DNA of 64,000 nt, from the NCBI GenBank assembly GCA_964242335.1, contig CAXTAY010000008.1, positions 46,028 through 110,027 of the forward strand, written 5' to 3'. Origin of the DNA: Lichenicoccus sp964242335 (GTDB lineage: Bacteria > Pseudomonadota > Alphaproteobacteria > Acetobacterales > Acetobacteraceae). Both the position numbers and the translations under genes were made by a program. The notes under the pieces are model-generated. The model searched no databases. It saw only the letters and a list, made by a program, of their open reading frames with translations, and was not told the DNA's origin. This document shows, in pieces, positions 34,395-44,082 of the stretch (positions are counted from its first letter, which is position 1; the number at the start of each line of letters is the position of its first letter).

Positions 34395-34699
34395 CGACGA
34401 TCCAAGCATCGGCCGGAGCGGCAGCGGACGGGCTGTCTGAGGCCGGTCCGTCCCCCGCGGATGCTCGCGTCTGGAAGGCTGCGCAAGATTTCGAGGCGAT
34501 GGCGATCGGACAGTTCCTGCAACCGATGTTCTCGACCGTGGATACCTCGCAGGGCCTGTTCGGTGGCGGCACCGGTGAGCAGACCTTCCGTCCGATGTTG
34601 ATCACGGAGATGGCCAAGGGGATTGAGCAGCGCGGCGGCATCGGCCTCGCGGCACCGGTCTATGATCAGATGCTCAAGATGCAGGAGAAGCGCGGATGA
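34391..34699 (+). CDS. flgJ: Rod-binding protein FlgJ, short form
   Basis: 102 residues corresponding only to the N-terminal rod-binding domain: WKAAQDFEAMAIGQFLQPMF, then GLFGGGTGEQTFRPMLITEMAKGIEQRGGIGLAAPVYDQML. The C-terminal muramidase domain of enteric FlgJ is absent, which is usual in alphaproteobacteria, where a separate lytic transglycosylase opens the wall. Overlaps flgI and the following FlgN-like gene by four bases each. Confidence 0.9.
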   Translation: MTTIQASAGAAADGLSEAGPSPADARVWKAAQDFEAMAIGQFLQPMFSTVDTSQGLFGGGTGEQTFRPMLITEMAKGIEQRGGIGLAAPVYDQMLKMQEKRG

Positions 34700-35079
34700 G
34701 CTCCGTCCAAGCAGCGGCGACACGCCTCCTCAACATCCTGGAGCAGGAGAACGTCGCTCTGCGTCAGCTCGATCTACCCGAAGCGACGCTGCTGCTGGAT
34801 GCCAAGCGAGCCGCTCTCGGCACGTTCGAGTCGTGCAGCCGGGAGCGTGCTCGACGGGAGGACGCGACCGCCGACATGCGCGTTCTCGCGCGACGTCTTC
34901 GGGACGCCGCCACCGAGAACAAACGGCTCCTGGAACGGGCGATGCGGGCACAACACCATGTCATGTCCCTGCTCGCACATGCTGCCCGACAGGGTAGACC
35001 CTGCGGACGTTACGCAGCGCACGGCGGTTACGCTGGTCGGCAGGCCGACAATGCGTTCGCGCTGAGTGCGCGCGCCTAG
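34696..35079 (+). CDS. flgN: FlgN-like export chaperone
   Basis: 127 residues, almost entirely helical: AATRLLNILEQENVALRQLDLPEATLLLDAKRAALGTFE and LARRLRDAATENKRLLERAMRAQHHVMSLLAHAA follow the FlgN pattern of paired long helices that chaperone hook-associated proteins. The last 25 residues are Gly/Ala/Arg-rich and likely flexible. Translationally coupled to flgJ by an ATGA overlap. Ends the flgI-flgJ-flgN unit. Confidence 0.8.
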   Translation: MSSVQAAATRLLNILEQENVALRQLDLPEATLLLDAKRAALGTFESCSRERARREDATADMRVLARRLRDAATENKRLLERAMRAQHHVMSLLAHAARQGRPCGRYAAHGGYAGRQADNAFALSARA

Positions 35080-35441
35080 CTTCCGGACCACTCACAGCTC
35101 GAGCAGATGCGTCCAGAACTCTCCGCCCCGCCGGGCAGGCCACGAACTTAGCAAGGGCGTAACAACACGACCGAGCGCGCATCCGAAAGATGATCGTCGA
35201 GGAGGCCGCGGCGCCATCGCATCAGCGCTCATGGTTCCAGTATGACGTTAGCGCATTGGCGGTCCCGACCGGAGGATGGTCGCCGTGGGTACGATGGCCA
35301 TCGACAAGCCTCGCGTGATGCGCATGTTGGATCGGGAGCCACGAGTAGTCGCAAGCGTCGATGGGGCCCTCGAGATCGTCGCCCAGGCGCCCCATTCTTA
35401 GCACGGCACCTGAGAGACGATCCGAACTGGCTAAGGCAGCA
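35080..35441. other. Intergenic region downstream of flgN
   Basis: About 360 bases between flgN and the histone-like gene, which converge. No recognised gene. One short plus-strand frame (GTG 35285 to stop 35401, 38 codons, with GGAGG nine bases upstream, product containing MAIDKPRVMRMLDREPRVV) could be a small peptide, but nothing else supports it. No clear terminator hairpin with a T-run was found. Confidence 0.4.
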
Positions 35442-36305
35442 TCACTCGCTGCCGCCCGTCTCGCCGTGCACGCCGTCCTCGCCCTCCTCCTGAGCGACTG
35501 CGGGATCCACGCTTTCCGATGCAGACGGCGCCGGTGACCGCTTGCGACGTGCCACCGGCGACGCCTTGCGAAGGGTCTCTGCTGCCTTCTTCCTGGTCCC
35601 GGCGTTCGGTGAGCGTCGCATCGCGACGGCGGCCTCGCTGCGCGAGGTGCTGGCGCTGCGTGTCGTGGCCTTGCTCTCCGCTGCAGTCTTCGTCGACTTC
35701 CGCGCGGTCGCCTTCGGCGCCGTCGAACGCGCAGCACCGGTGGAACGAGCGGTGCGTGCAGTGGTCGCCGGCTTGGCGGTGCGGGTCGTGCGCGTCGCCG
35801 TGCTGCGGGTAGCGGTCTTGCGCCCGGTCGCGGCGGTGCGAGCGGCAGGCGCTGCTCGCTTGGCCGCAGGAGCTTTCGCGACGCGCATCGAGGCTCGCGT
35901 CGTCGCCTTGGCGGCGGTGGTCCGGCTGCGACCGGCGGCAGAGGCGCTGGACTTGACTGCTGCCTTACGTGCCGGAGCCTTGCGGGCGGCACTGGCGCGG
36001 GTGGTAGCGGTGCCGCGCGCGGGGGCGCTCTTGGCACGGCTGGTCACGCTCTTGGCAGTGCGTGCGGTCGAACTCTTGGTCGTCGCACGCGCCGGTGCCT
36101 TGCTCGCTTTGGTGCTTCGCGTCGCGGCGGACTTGCTGGCGAGGTTCTTCGCCGCCGCCGAGCGGGAAGCCGGGCTCTTGGCGGTACGCATCGTACGTGC
36201 GGTGGTGCTGCGTCCAGTCGCCGAACTCGTTCGACGGCCGCCCGAACGTACCGCCATGGCGCGAGTTCGGCGCCCCGGCGTCTTGTTGTCGTTCTCACTG
36301 CTCAT
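35442..36305 (-). CDS. Histone-H1-like Ala/Lys/Arg/Thr-rich basic protein
   Basis: 287 residues dominated by Ala, Arg, Lys, Ser and Thr in short irregular repeats such as AAAKNLASKSAATRSTK, KAPARKAAVK and TARTAKSVTSR. No hydrophobic core, signal or membrane segment. The composition resembles eukaryotic histone H1 tails and bacterial H1-like proteins, which bind DNA non-specifically. The last 25 residues are acidic (ESVDPAVAQEEGEDG). GGAGGG seven bases before ATG 36305 supports the start. The opposite strand is also open over this stretch because of the composition, but lacks such signals. A nucleoid-associated role is inferred. Confidence 0.7.
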   Translation of the reverse strand: MSSENDNKTPGRRTRAMAVRSGGRRTSSATGRSTTARTMRTAKSPASRSAAAKNLASKSAATRSTKASKAPARATTKSSTARTAKSVTSRAKSAPARGTATTRASAARKAPARKAAVKSSASAAGRSRTTAAKATTRASMRVAKAPAAKRAAPAARTAATGRKTATRSTATRTTRTAKPATTARTARSTGAARSTAPKATARKSTKTAAESKATTRSASTSRSEAAVAMRRSPNAGTRKKAAETLRKASPVARRKRSPAPSASESVDPAVAQEEGEDGVHGETGGSE

Positions 36306-36856
36306 GGTGTAGCCCTCCCTGGACTGGTCTGCGGATTGATCTGCAGTCTGCGACGCGGCCGCGATGCGGTTTGCTCATAGATGCCGGCAATATGTTCGAT
36401 GGAAGATGCTCAAGGGCCGCTTCTTCGACCCGCTGACGCGGGATGTTCGGCGAATCGTGACTCCAGGTGCATGACCAGCGAAAGCTATTCCTCGCTGGCT
36501 CTGCTCCTGTCAATCAAAAGCAACCGTTACAGGAAAGTTCCGGCAGAGTTCACCGGATCCTAGACACCGTCCGCGGTCGATCCGGGCGGAACAACCGCCT
36601 CGCCGAAGCGCAGCGATGAAGTAAAGGTCAGAAGATTCGCGGTTCGGCTCGACAAGCGTAGGCGCACGACGCCGACTGCCGCCAGGCTCGCGGCTCGGAC
36701 GTCGCCCCGGTGCTGTTCCGGCGCGACGCGGCTGGCGCCGATGAGGCATCCGACCGGGCCTGGACCTGCAGCCGCCGGCCGCAGACTCGATTGCGTATAG
36801 GGCGGGAATGACATACTCGCTGATGCCCGATGGGCAGCGTCTTGAGAGCGACGAAC
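36306..36856. other. Intergenic region between histone-like gene and DUF983 gene
   Basis: About 550 bases without a convincing gene; less GC-rich than its surroundings around 36480-36560. It contains a good promoter candidate for the histone-like gene (36485-36513). Short frames such as the 30-codon one starting at 36471 have no ribosome-binding site or recognisable product. Nothing else identified. Confidence 0.5.
36485..36513 (-). promoter_or_regulatory. Candidate promoter of the histone-like gene
   Basis: On the minus strand a perfect -35 box TTGACA is followed after 17 bases by GAATAG as -10. Transcription from here would give a leader of about 170 bases before the ATG at 36305. Confidence 0.45.
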
Positions 36857-37336
36857 ATGGCCAAACTGGGTGAAGCGATCGGCCGGCCCGACGTGGGCGC
36901 GCCCGACGAGACAGGCACCGCTGCGGGCGATGATGCGGCTCGCGTCTGGCTGGCGCGCCAGGAGTTGCCCAAGCTGCCGCTGATGATGGTGCGCGGCGGC
37001 GCGGGACGCTGTCCGGTCTGCGGACAGGGAAGGCTCTATGTCGGCTATCTCCGAGTGGTCGCACGCTGTGCGTCGTGCGCAGCCCCGCTCGGACTGGTGC
37101 GCGCAGACGACGCGCCACCCTACTTCACGATCTTCGTCACGGCGCATCTGATCATCGGCGCGGTCGTCGTCACCGACGAGCGGACCAACCTGCCGATCTG
37201 GGCGATGATCGCGTTCTTCGTGCCGCTGACGGTGATGATCGCGATGCTCCTGCTGCGGCCGGTGAAGGGCGCCACCGTCGGCGTGATGCTCAAACTCGGC
37301 CTGATCGGAGAGCATCGCGACAACGCGACCGGCTGA
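36857..37336 (+). CDS. DUF983 membrane protein
   Basis: 159 residues from ATG 36857 (an in-frame ATG at 36830 would add nine). The N-terminal part holds a zinc-ribbon-like CPVCGQGRLYVGYLRVVARCASCAAPLG with two CxxC pairs. Two membrane helices follow (about residues 98-118, FTIFVTAHLIIGAVVV, and 123-145, IWAMIAFFVPLTVMIAMLLL). DUF983 proteins are found near cytochrome oxidase and other genes; function unknown. Precedes mtnA by 26 bases, so they probably share a transcript. Confidence 0.85.
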   Translation: MAKLGEAIGRPDVGAPDETGTAAGDDAARVWLARQELPKLPLMMVRGGAGRCPVCGQGRLYVGYLRVVARCASCAAPLGLVRADDAPPYFTIFVTAHLIIGAVVVTDERTNLPIWAMIAFFVPLTVMIAMLLLRPVKGATVGVMLKLGLIGEHRDNATG

Positions 37337-37362
37337 GTATCCACCGGAGCCCGAGGACCCAC

Positions 37363-38468
<1,106 letters not shown>

Positions 38469-38472
<4 letters not shown>

Positions 38473-39368
38473 ACATGCGGGGCCGGCTGCCGGCTCGCGC
38501 CGCCCTCACGGTGCTGCTGGCGGTCATGCTGCCGTGCGGCTGCGCGCAGAGCGGTCCGCAGGGCGCGTCAGGTCAGACGCCGGTCGCACAGTACCGCAAC
38601 GCCCAAGGTCCGGCCGGTCCCGACGAACATGTTCCAGCCTTCGTCACCCGCCGCTTCGAGCCGTTCAGCCGCACCGACGCGGTAGCGATCGCGCTGCGCG
38701 AGTGGCGCCTGTTCGGCGAACCGGTCGATGACGACGATCCCGAACAGCGTCCCGACCCGGTGACCAGCGGCGTCAAGCCGGAACGACTGCCCGGCCTGTG
38801 GGAGCGCGTCGGCGAATATTGGTGGATCGGACAGGATCCCTACGAGAACGAGGTCGACTGGACCGGCAAGCACGGCAGCGACGGACGCCCGTTCGACTTC
38901 GTGCATGACGGACGCTATGCCTGGTCGGCGGCGTTCATCTCCTACGTCATGCGCATCGCCGGCGCCGGCACCCGCTTTCCCTACGCGCCCAACCACGCGA
39001 CCTACATCGATGCGGCCGCATCTGGCGTCGCGACCGGCCTGCGGGCGCAGGATCCGGCGCACTACGTCCCCGCACTCGGCGACCTGCTCTGCGCCGGACG
39101 CGGCTCCAGTCGCGTGATCCGCTTCCACAACCTGCCGACGCGCGACCTGTTCCCCGCCCATTGCGGCCTGGTAGTATCGCGGCAGCCGAGCCAGGTCAGC
39201 ATCATCGGCGGCAACGTCGACGATGCCGTCACCCTGACGCACGTGCCGATCGCGCCAACCGGATTGCTGGTGGACCAGGACGGCAACCTGCTCGACACGC
39301 GCTACGCCTGGTGCACCGTGCTGCAGGTGCTCTACGACGCCGACGTCGCGCCGGCCGCCGACGATTGA
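38469..39368 (+). CDS. DUF2272 lipoprotein
   Basis: 299 residues. An N-terminal signal with a lipobox-like PCGC (about residues 22-25) suggests membrane anchoring. The DUF2272 body includes ERVGEYWWIGQDPYENEVDWTGKHGSDG, YAWSAAFISYVMRIAGAG and FPAHCGLVVSRQ. The layout recalls papain-like NlpC/CHAP amidases, but the nucleophile position in WSAAFISY is not Cys, so hydrolase activity is doubtful. ATG 38469 overlaps the mtnA stop; ATG 38475 is also in frame. Confidence 0.8.
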
Positions 39369-39375
39369 GGCGCGG

Positions 39376-39786
39376 TCAGCGCTGACGCCACGGCAACCCG
39401 CTCGCCTTCCAGCCGGCGACCGCGCCGCGATGTCCCTGATCGTCCGGCGGTCCTTCGAAGCCGTCGGCCACGTTGTAGACCCGATTATACCCCGCCGCGC
39501 GCGCGGCTTCCGCCGCCGACAGGCTGCGCGCGCCGCTGCGGCAGATGAAGTAGATCTCGTGCGCCGGCGTCAGGCCGCTGCCGCCGAGCTGCTGCAGGAA
39601 CTGGCGGTTCACCTCGCCGCTCGGGAACGCCTGCCAGGCGATCAACAGCACGCGCTTGTTCAGGCCGGAGAGTTCCGGCAGCCCGACATAGGTCCACTCC
39701 GCATCCGTGCGCACGTCGACGAGCTGCGCGGCCGGATCGACCGCGAGCGCCTGCCAGGTCTGTTGCGGGGCGACGTCCTCAACCAT
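39376..39786 (-). CDS. Single-domain rhodanese-like sulfurtransferase
   Basis: 136 residues forming one rhodanese domain: LVDVRTDAEWTYVGLPELSG, FICRSGARSLSAAEAARAAGYNRVYNVADGFEGP. The active-site loop is Cys82-Arg-Ser-Gly-Ala-Arg, so it should be catalytically competent. GGGAG lies eight bases before ATG 39786; the open frame continues upstream to 40761 only as the antisense of the cysteine synthase gene. It diverges from the cysteine synthase gene with 39 bases between, fitting a shared sulfur-metabolism theme. Confidence 0.9.
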   Translation of the reverse strand: MVEDVAPQQTWQALAVDPAAQLVDVRTDAEWTYVGLPELSGLNKRVLLIAWQAFPSGEVNRQFLQQLGGSGLTPAHEIYFICRSGARSLSAAEAARAAGYNRVYNVADGFEGPPDDQGHRGAVAGWKASGLPWRQR

Positions 39787-39825
39787 CTCGTGTACTCCCA
39801 GGCTTCGAGGCAAAGGTGGCTCCCG

Positions 39826-40875
39826 ATGGTCGAAAGCACAAACTCCGTTCCGTCCAATGCTCAGACCTGGCCGGTTCCCTGCCCCGACATGCTGTCCGCG
39901 ATCGGCAACACGCCGATGATCCGCCTGGCGCGCGCGTCCGCCGCGACGGGCTGCGAGATCCTGGGCAAGGCCGAGTTCATGAATCCGGGCGGCTCGGTCA
40001 AGGATCGTGCGGCACTGGCGATCGTCGAGGCGGCGGAGGCCGACGGCAGCCTGGAGCCTGGCGGCACCATCGTCGAAGGCACCGCCGGCAATACCGGGAT
40101 CGGGCTGACGCTGGTCGCCAACGCGCGCGGCTACCGCAGCATCATCGTGATGCCGGAGACGCAGAGCCGCGAGAAGATCGACTTCCTGCGCATGATCGGC
40201 GCCGACCTGCGGCTGGTGCCGGCCAAGCCGTTCCGCGACCCCGGCAACTACGTGCACCTGTCGCGCCGGCTGGCGGCCGAGACCGGCTCGGTCTGGGCGA
40301 ACCAGTTCGACAACCTGGCCAACCGGGACGGCCACCGGCGCACCACCGCCGAGGAGATCTGGCGGCAGACCGACGGCCGGATCGACGCCTTCACCTGCTC
40401 CTGCGGTACCGGGGGCACCCTGGCCGGCGTCTCGCTCGGGCTGCACAGGCTGGCCGCGCGCGCCGGTCGAGAGGCGCCGCGGATCGTGCTGGCGGACCCC
40501 GACGGCTCGGGCCTGTACGGCTGGGTGAAGTCGAACGACCTCAGCGTCAGCGGCAGCTCGATCACCGAGGGCATCGGGCAGTCCCGCGTGCCGGGCAACC
40601 TCGAGGGGGTGACGATCCACGAGGCGATGCGCATCACCGACGCCGACGCGCTCGAGCAGGTGTTCGACCTGCTGCAATACGAGGGCCTCTCCATCGGCGG
40701 TTCGGCCGGCATCAACGTCGCCGCAGCGATCCGGGTGGCACGCGGCCTCGGGCCCGGGCACACCATCGTCACCATCCTGTGCGACAGCGGCGCGCGCTAC
40801 CAGTCCAAGCTCTTCAATCCGGAGTTCCTGCGCAGCAAGGAACTGCCGGTGCCGGCCTGGCTGAGCCGGACATAG
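39826..40875 (+). CDS. cysK: Cysteine synthase (CysK-type PLP enzyme)
   Basis: 349-residue PLP-dependent enzyme making cysteine from O-acetylserine and sulfide. Family blocks: SAIGNTPMIRL, the PLP lysine Lys59 in MNPGGSVKDRAA, EGTAGNTGIGLTLVANARGY, the phosphate-binding CSCGTGGTLAGVS, and ILCDSGARYQSKLF. It is longer than many CysK proteins and belongs to the group with a KLFNPEFLRSK tail. A cystathionine-beta-synthase-like specificity cannot be excluded. GGTGG is six bases before the ATG. Confidence 0.9.
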   Translation: MVESTNSVPSNAQTWPVPCPDMLSAIGNTPMIRLARASAATGCEILGKAEFMNPGGSVKDRAALAIVEAAEADGSLEPGGTIVEGTAGNTGIGLTLVANARGYRSIIVMPETQSREKIDFLRMIGADLRLVPAKPFRDPGNYVHLSRRLAAETGSVWANQFDNLANRDGHRRTTAEEIWRQTDGRIDAFTCSCGTGGTLAGVSLGLHRLAARAGREAPRIVLADPDGSGLYGWVKSNDLSVSGSSITEGIGQSRVPGNLEGVTIHEAMRITDADALEQVFDLLQYEGLSIGGSAGINVAAAIRVARGLGPGHTIVTILCDSGARYQSKLFNPEFLRSKELPVPAWLSRT

Positions 40876-40884
40876 GGGTAGCCG

Positions 40885-40896
40885 GTCCGGCCGGAC
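40885..40896. terminator. Short palindrome between convergent cysK and MFS genes
   Basis: GTCCGGCCGGAC is a perfect 12-base palindrome filling most of the 24-base gap between the two convergent stops. It could help terminate both transcripts but has no T-run. Confidence 0.25.
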
Positions 40897-40899
40897 GGT

Positions 40900-42339
40900 T
40901 CAGATCGTCGGAGCCTGCGGCGTGACGCCCGGCGTGTCCGCACGCTCGGCCCGACCCGGCCAGAGCAGAGCCCTGACCTGCCTGCGACGCGGTGTCGTGT
41001 CGCCGAACAGCAGCCACACCATCAGCACGCAGATCGCCCCGGCCAGCGCCAGGATCAGGAAGCTCAGCGACACCGACCGGTCGGCGACGAAGCCTGCGAG
41101 GGTGGTGCTGAAGCTGGCACCGATCCCCATCGCCAGGCCGAAGAACCCCATGCACAGGTTGAAGCGTCCGGTGCCGCGGGTCAGGTCGGCGGCGATCAGC
41201 GGCAGCATGACGCCGAAGGTGGCGGAGCTGATGCCGTCCAGCAGCTGGAACAGCACGGTCAGCCACGGATCGCTGGTGGTGGCCAGCAGCAGCCCGCGCA
41301 GCGGCAGCGCGGCGAACCCGACCAGCAGCACCGGACGCCGCCCGATGGTCTCGGCGAGCTGCCCGATGCGCGGCGCCATCGCCGCCCCGATCAGCTGCGG
41401 TGCGAGGATGCAGGCGGCGATGATCAGCTCCGCCTGCCCCGCCGCCTCCTTGGTGATCTCGCCGGCCACCAGCGGCAGCATCGCCGCGTTGGACAGGTGG
41501 AACAGGGCGGTGCAGATCGCGAACGTGAACAGGCGGCGGTCGCGCAGCAGGATCATGATGCCGTGCGAGGCCCTGCCGGCTCCGGCATCGGCGGCCCGAG
41601 CCGTGCCCGGGGCGACCCCGTCATCGGCAGCCGCGCCCGCGACGACCTCCTCGTCGGCAGCCGCGCCGGCGACGATCCCGTCGGCTGCAGCAGCACTCGC
41701 CGCGCCGTCGTCGTCGGGATCGGCGGCCGCGGCGGCGTCGTCCAGCTCGTTCTTCGGGCGTTCGATGGCGCGCAGCGCCAGCATGCCGGGAACCGCGAGC
41801 AGCGCACCGAGGAAGAAAGTGGCGCGCGCCGAGACCAGCCATCCGACGCCGCCCATCAGGCCGGCCGCGACCGCGTTGCCGATGGCGGCGAAGCTGGAGT
41901 TGCGCCCGAGCCTGCGGCCGAGCTCGCCCGGCTGGGCGCCCTGCGCGAGCCGGGCCGCGACCATGCCCAGCGTGATCGCCGCGATCGCCGGATTGAGCAT
42001 GCAGCTCGCGAAGCCGTGCAGGATCTCCGCCGCCATCACCGGCAGCCGCTGCGGGAACAGCACCAGCAGCAGGCACGACGCGATCACCGCGATCATCGCC
42101 AGCAGTGCCGCGAGATGCTTGTTGGCGAGGGCGTCGACCGCAGCACCGGCGGGAACCTGGCTGACCATCGCGGTGACCGACCCGGCGGTGAGTGCGAGGC
42201 CGATCTGACCCTGCGTCCAGTGCTCGCCGGTGAGGTAGACCGCGATGAACGGGCCGAACGCCGTCTGCAGGTTGGCGACGAAGAAGTTGAGCCAGTCCAG
42301 GCCCTGCTGGCTGTTCATCCGGAAGGAGACGAGGCGCAC
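40900..42339 (-). CDS. Major facilitator superfamily transporter
   Basis: 479-residue MFS carrier with twelve predicted helices; N-terminal LDWLNFFVANLQTAFGPFIAVYLTGEHWTQGQIGLALTAG and GRNSSFAAIGNAVAAGLMGGVG are typical of a poorly characterised MFS group. The loop between helices 6 and 7 carries a 60-residue Ala/Asp/Glu-rich insertion with repeating GAAADEE/GAAADDG units. Substrate unknown. The start is GTG 42339 or ATG 42318; neither has a strong ribosome-binding site. The PRC-barrel gene ends 10 bases upstream on the same strand, so the two may be co-transcribed. Confidence 0.85.
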   Translation of the reverse strand: MRLVSFRMNSQQGLDWLNFFVANLQTAFGPFIAVYLTGEHWTQGQIGLALTAGSVTAMVSQVPAGAAVDALANKHLAALLAMIAVIASCLLLVLFPQRLPVMAAEILHGFASCMLNPAIAAITLGMVAARLAQGAQPGELGRRLGRNSSFAAIGNAVAAGLMGGVGWLVSARATFFLGALLAVPGMLALRAIERPKNELDDAAAAADPDDDGAASAAAADGIVAGAAADEEVVAGAAADDGVAPGTARAADAGAGRASHGIMILLRDRRLFTFAICTALFHLSNAAMLPLVAGEITKEAAGQAELIIAACILAPQLIGAAMAPRIGQLAETIGRRPVLLVGFAALPLRGLLLATTSDPWLTVLFQLLDGISSATFGVMLPLIAADLTRGTGRFNLCMGFFGLAMGIGASFSTTLAGFVADRSVSLSFLILALAGAICVLMVWLLFGDTTPRRRQVRALLWPGRAERADTPGVTPQAPTI

Positions 42340-42349
42340 CCCGGTGTGC

Positions 42350-43138
42350 TCAGTCCGGGTTCAGCGGGTCGGACGCCGATCCGGCATCTCCGGGTTCGGC
42401 GGGACCCAGGCCGAGATCGACCCGGCTCGAGCCGGACGAGGCCTCGCCCGAGACCGACGACCTGCCGGCGGCCGGCGCGATCGCGTCCCGGACCACGGTC
42501 ACACCGTCCGAGCCGTCATAGGCGGGCGCCGCCTTCACCTGCGCGTCGGTCAGCGGAAGCTGCAGCGCGTCGGCGGCCTTGCGTCCCGCGAGGGCAAAGC
42601 GTTCCCAGGCGATGGCGATGCGGCGGTTGCCCATGCCCATGAAACCGCCGACATCGACCACCAGCGCCGCCGGCTGCCCCTTGGCATCGACCAGCACGTC
42701 GATGACGTGGCCGATCTCGCGCTTCTCCCGGCCGATCACGCGGCGATCGATCAGGCTGATCAGCGACAGCTTCGTCGTGCGCAGCATGGTGGCCGCATGG
42801 CCGGCGTCGTTGACGCCGGGCCCGAGCGGCGTCGGCTTGGCTGCGGCCTTGTCGGGCCTCTGCTGCGGTCGGCCCGGGATCGCAGCAGGCTCGAGCGGGA
42901 TCGGCAGCACGACCGGCGGCGACGCCGGCGCATGCAATGTCGCGACCGGCGGCGGCGTGGCCGGGTGGCCCGCTGCCGCCGGCGCGGACGTCGCGACCGA
43001 CGCCCCCTGGGCCAGGCAGTGCCCCGACGTCGCCGCGGTCCAGGCGAGCGGGCAGAGCAGGATCGCGAGTGCCCCGGAGGCCGGCGCCCTGGATGATCGA
43101 CGACGGGATCGGCGATGCAGGGCGGGCATCGGGAACAT
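42350..43138 (-). CDS. Exported PRC-barrel domain protein
   Basis: 262 residues. AGGAG six bases before ATG 43138 fixes the start and a signal-like segment lies at about residues 20-45 (ALAILLCPLAWTAATSGHCLAQ), preceded by several Arg. A Pro/Ala-rich linker leads to the PRC-barrel (about 125-210: LSLISLIDRRVIGREKREIGHVIDVLVDAKGQPAALVVDVGGFMGMGNRRIAIAWERF). Such domains mediate protein contacts in envelope and photosynthetic proteins. The C-terminal 50 residues are Ser/Gly/Asp-rich. Function unknown. Confidence 0.8.
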   Translation of the reverse strand: MFPMPALHRRSRRRSSRAPASGALAILLCPLAWTAATSGHCLAQGASVATSAPAAAGHPATPPPVATLHAPASPPVVLPIPLEPAAIPGRPQQRPDKAAAKPTPLGPGVNDAGHAATMLRTTKLSLISLIDRRVIGREKREIGHVIDVLVDAKGQPAALVVDVGGFMGMGNRRIAIAWERFALAGRKAADALQLPLTDAQVKAAPAYDGSDGVTVVRDAIAPAAGRSSVSGEASSGSSRVDLGLGPAEPGDAGSASDPLNPD

Positions 43139-43243
43139 GGCGGTCTCCTGTCGGCACGATCTTCCCCGCCCCGCTGCGGCCCGGCAAGCTTGCATCCGGT
43201 GCCGGCCCGCCGCGTTGGCCGGGCGTGGAGGAAGAACGAGCCG

Positions 43244-44012
43244 ATGGAGGAAGAACCGGCATCGCCGCACGACCCGCCGCGGAGCGTCGTGATCTCCGGC
43301 GCCGCCCCGGGGCATCGGTCGCGGCATCGCGCGGCGTCTGCTGCATGACGGCTGGACCGTGTTCGCGCTGGACCTGGATGCGGCGCAGCTCGACGCGCTG
43401 GCGCAGGACTGCCGCGGGGCGGACGCACGGCTGCACATGATCGTCGCCGACGTCGCCCTGGAGACGGACGTCGAAGCGGCGCTGCGACAGGTAGGCGACC
43501 GCGTCGACCGGCTCGACGGCCTGGTCTGCAATGCCGGCATCATGATCCGCAAACCGCTGCGGGCGCTGTCGCTCGCCGAGTGGAACCGCGTGATCGCGGT
43601 CAACCTGGGCGGCCCGTTCCTGCTGGCGCGGGCTGCCGAACCGCTGCTGCGGGCCGCCGGCCGCGGCGCCGCCAGCATCGTCACCATCGGCTCGACGCGG
43701 GCGCACATGTCCGAGCCCGACACCGAGAGCTACGCCGCCTCCAAGGGCGGCCTGCTGGCCCTGACCCACGCGCTCAGCGTCAGCCTGGGACCGGCGATCC
43801 GCGTCAACTGCATCAGCCCGGGCTGGATCGACGTGTCGGGCGAGACGCTGCGACCGATCGACCACGCGCAGCATCCCGCGGGACGGGTAGGCCGCACCGA
43901 GGATGTCGCCTCCCTCGCGGCCTGGCTGCTCGGAGCCGAGAGCGGGTTCGTCACCGGCGCCGAGTTCGTCACCGACGGGGGCATGACGCGGCGCATGCTG
44001 TATGCCGAGTAA
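43244..44012 (+). pseudogene. SDR-family oxidoreductase with an apparent +1 frameshift
   Basis: A short-chain dehydrogenase read in two frames. From ATG 43244 the product begins MEEEPASPHDPPRSVVISGAA; at the CCCC-GGGG run (43305-43312) one extra base throws the frame out and it stops at 43348. Removing one base there restores RGIGRGIARRLLHDGWTVFALDLDAAQL, the expected Rossmann TGxxxGxG motif. The rest is intact to 44012: LVCNAGIM, STRAHMSEPDTESYAASKGGL with the catalytic Tyr-x3-Lys, and a C-terminal FVTGAEFVTDGGM. Either a sequencing error, a recent inactivation or slippage in translation; substrate unknown. Confidence 0.8.
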
Positions 44013-44082
44013 CACTCGGAATTGAAACGGACTGCAACGTGCACTGCCACGCCGATCCGCTGCGTTCTATTGTAACCGGATC

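Noticed and set aside
35542..36312. Plus-strand 256-codon frame opposite the histone-like gene
   Set aside because: The minus strand has a GGAGGG ribosome-binding site, a promoter candidate and an H1-like product; the plus frame gives only an Ala/Val/Arg-rich translation caused by the repeat composition.
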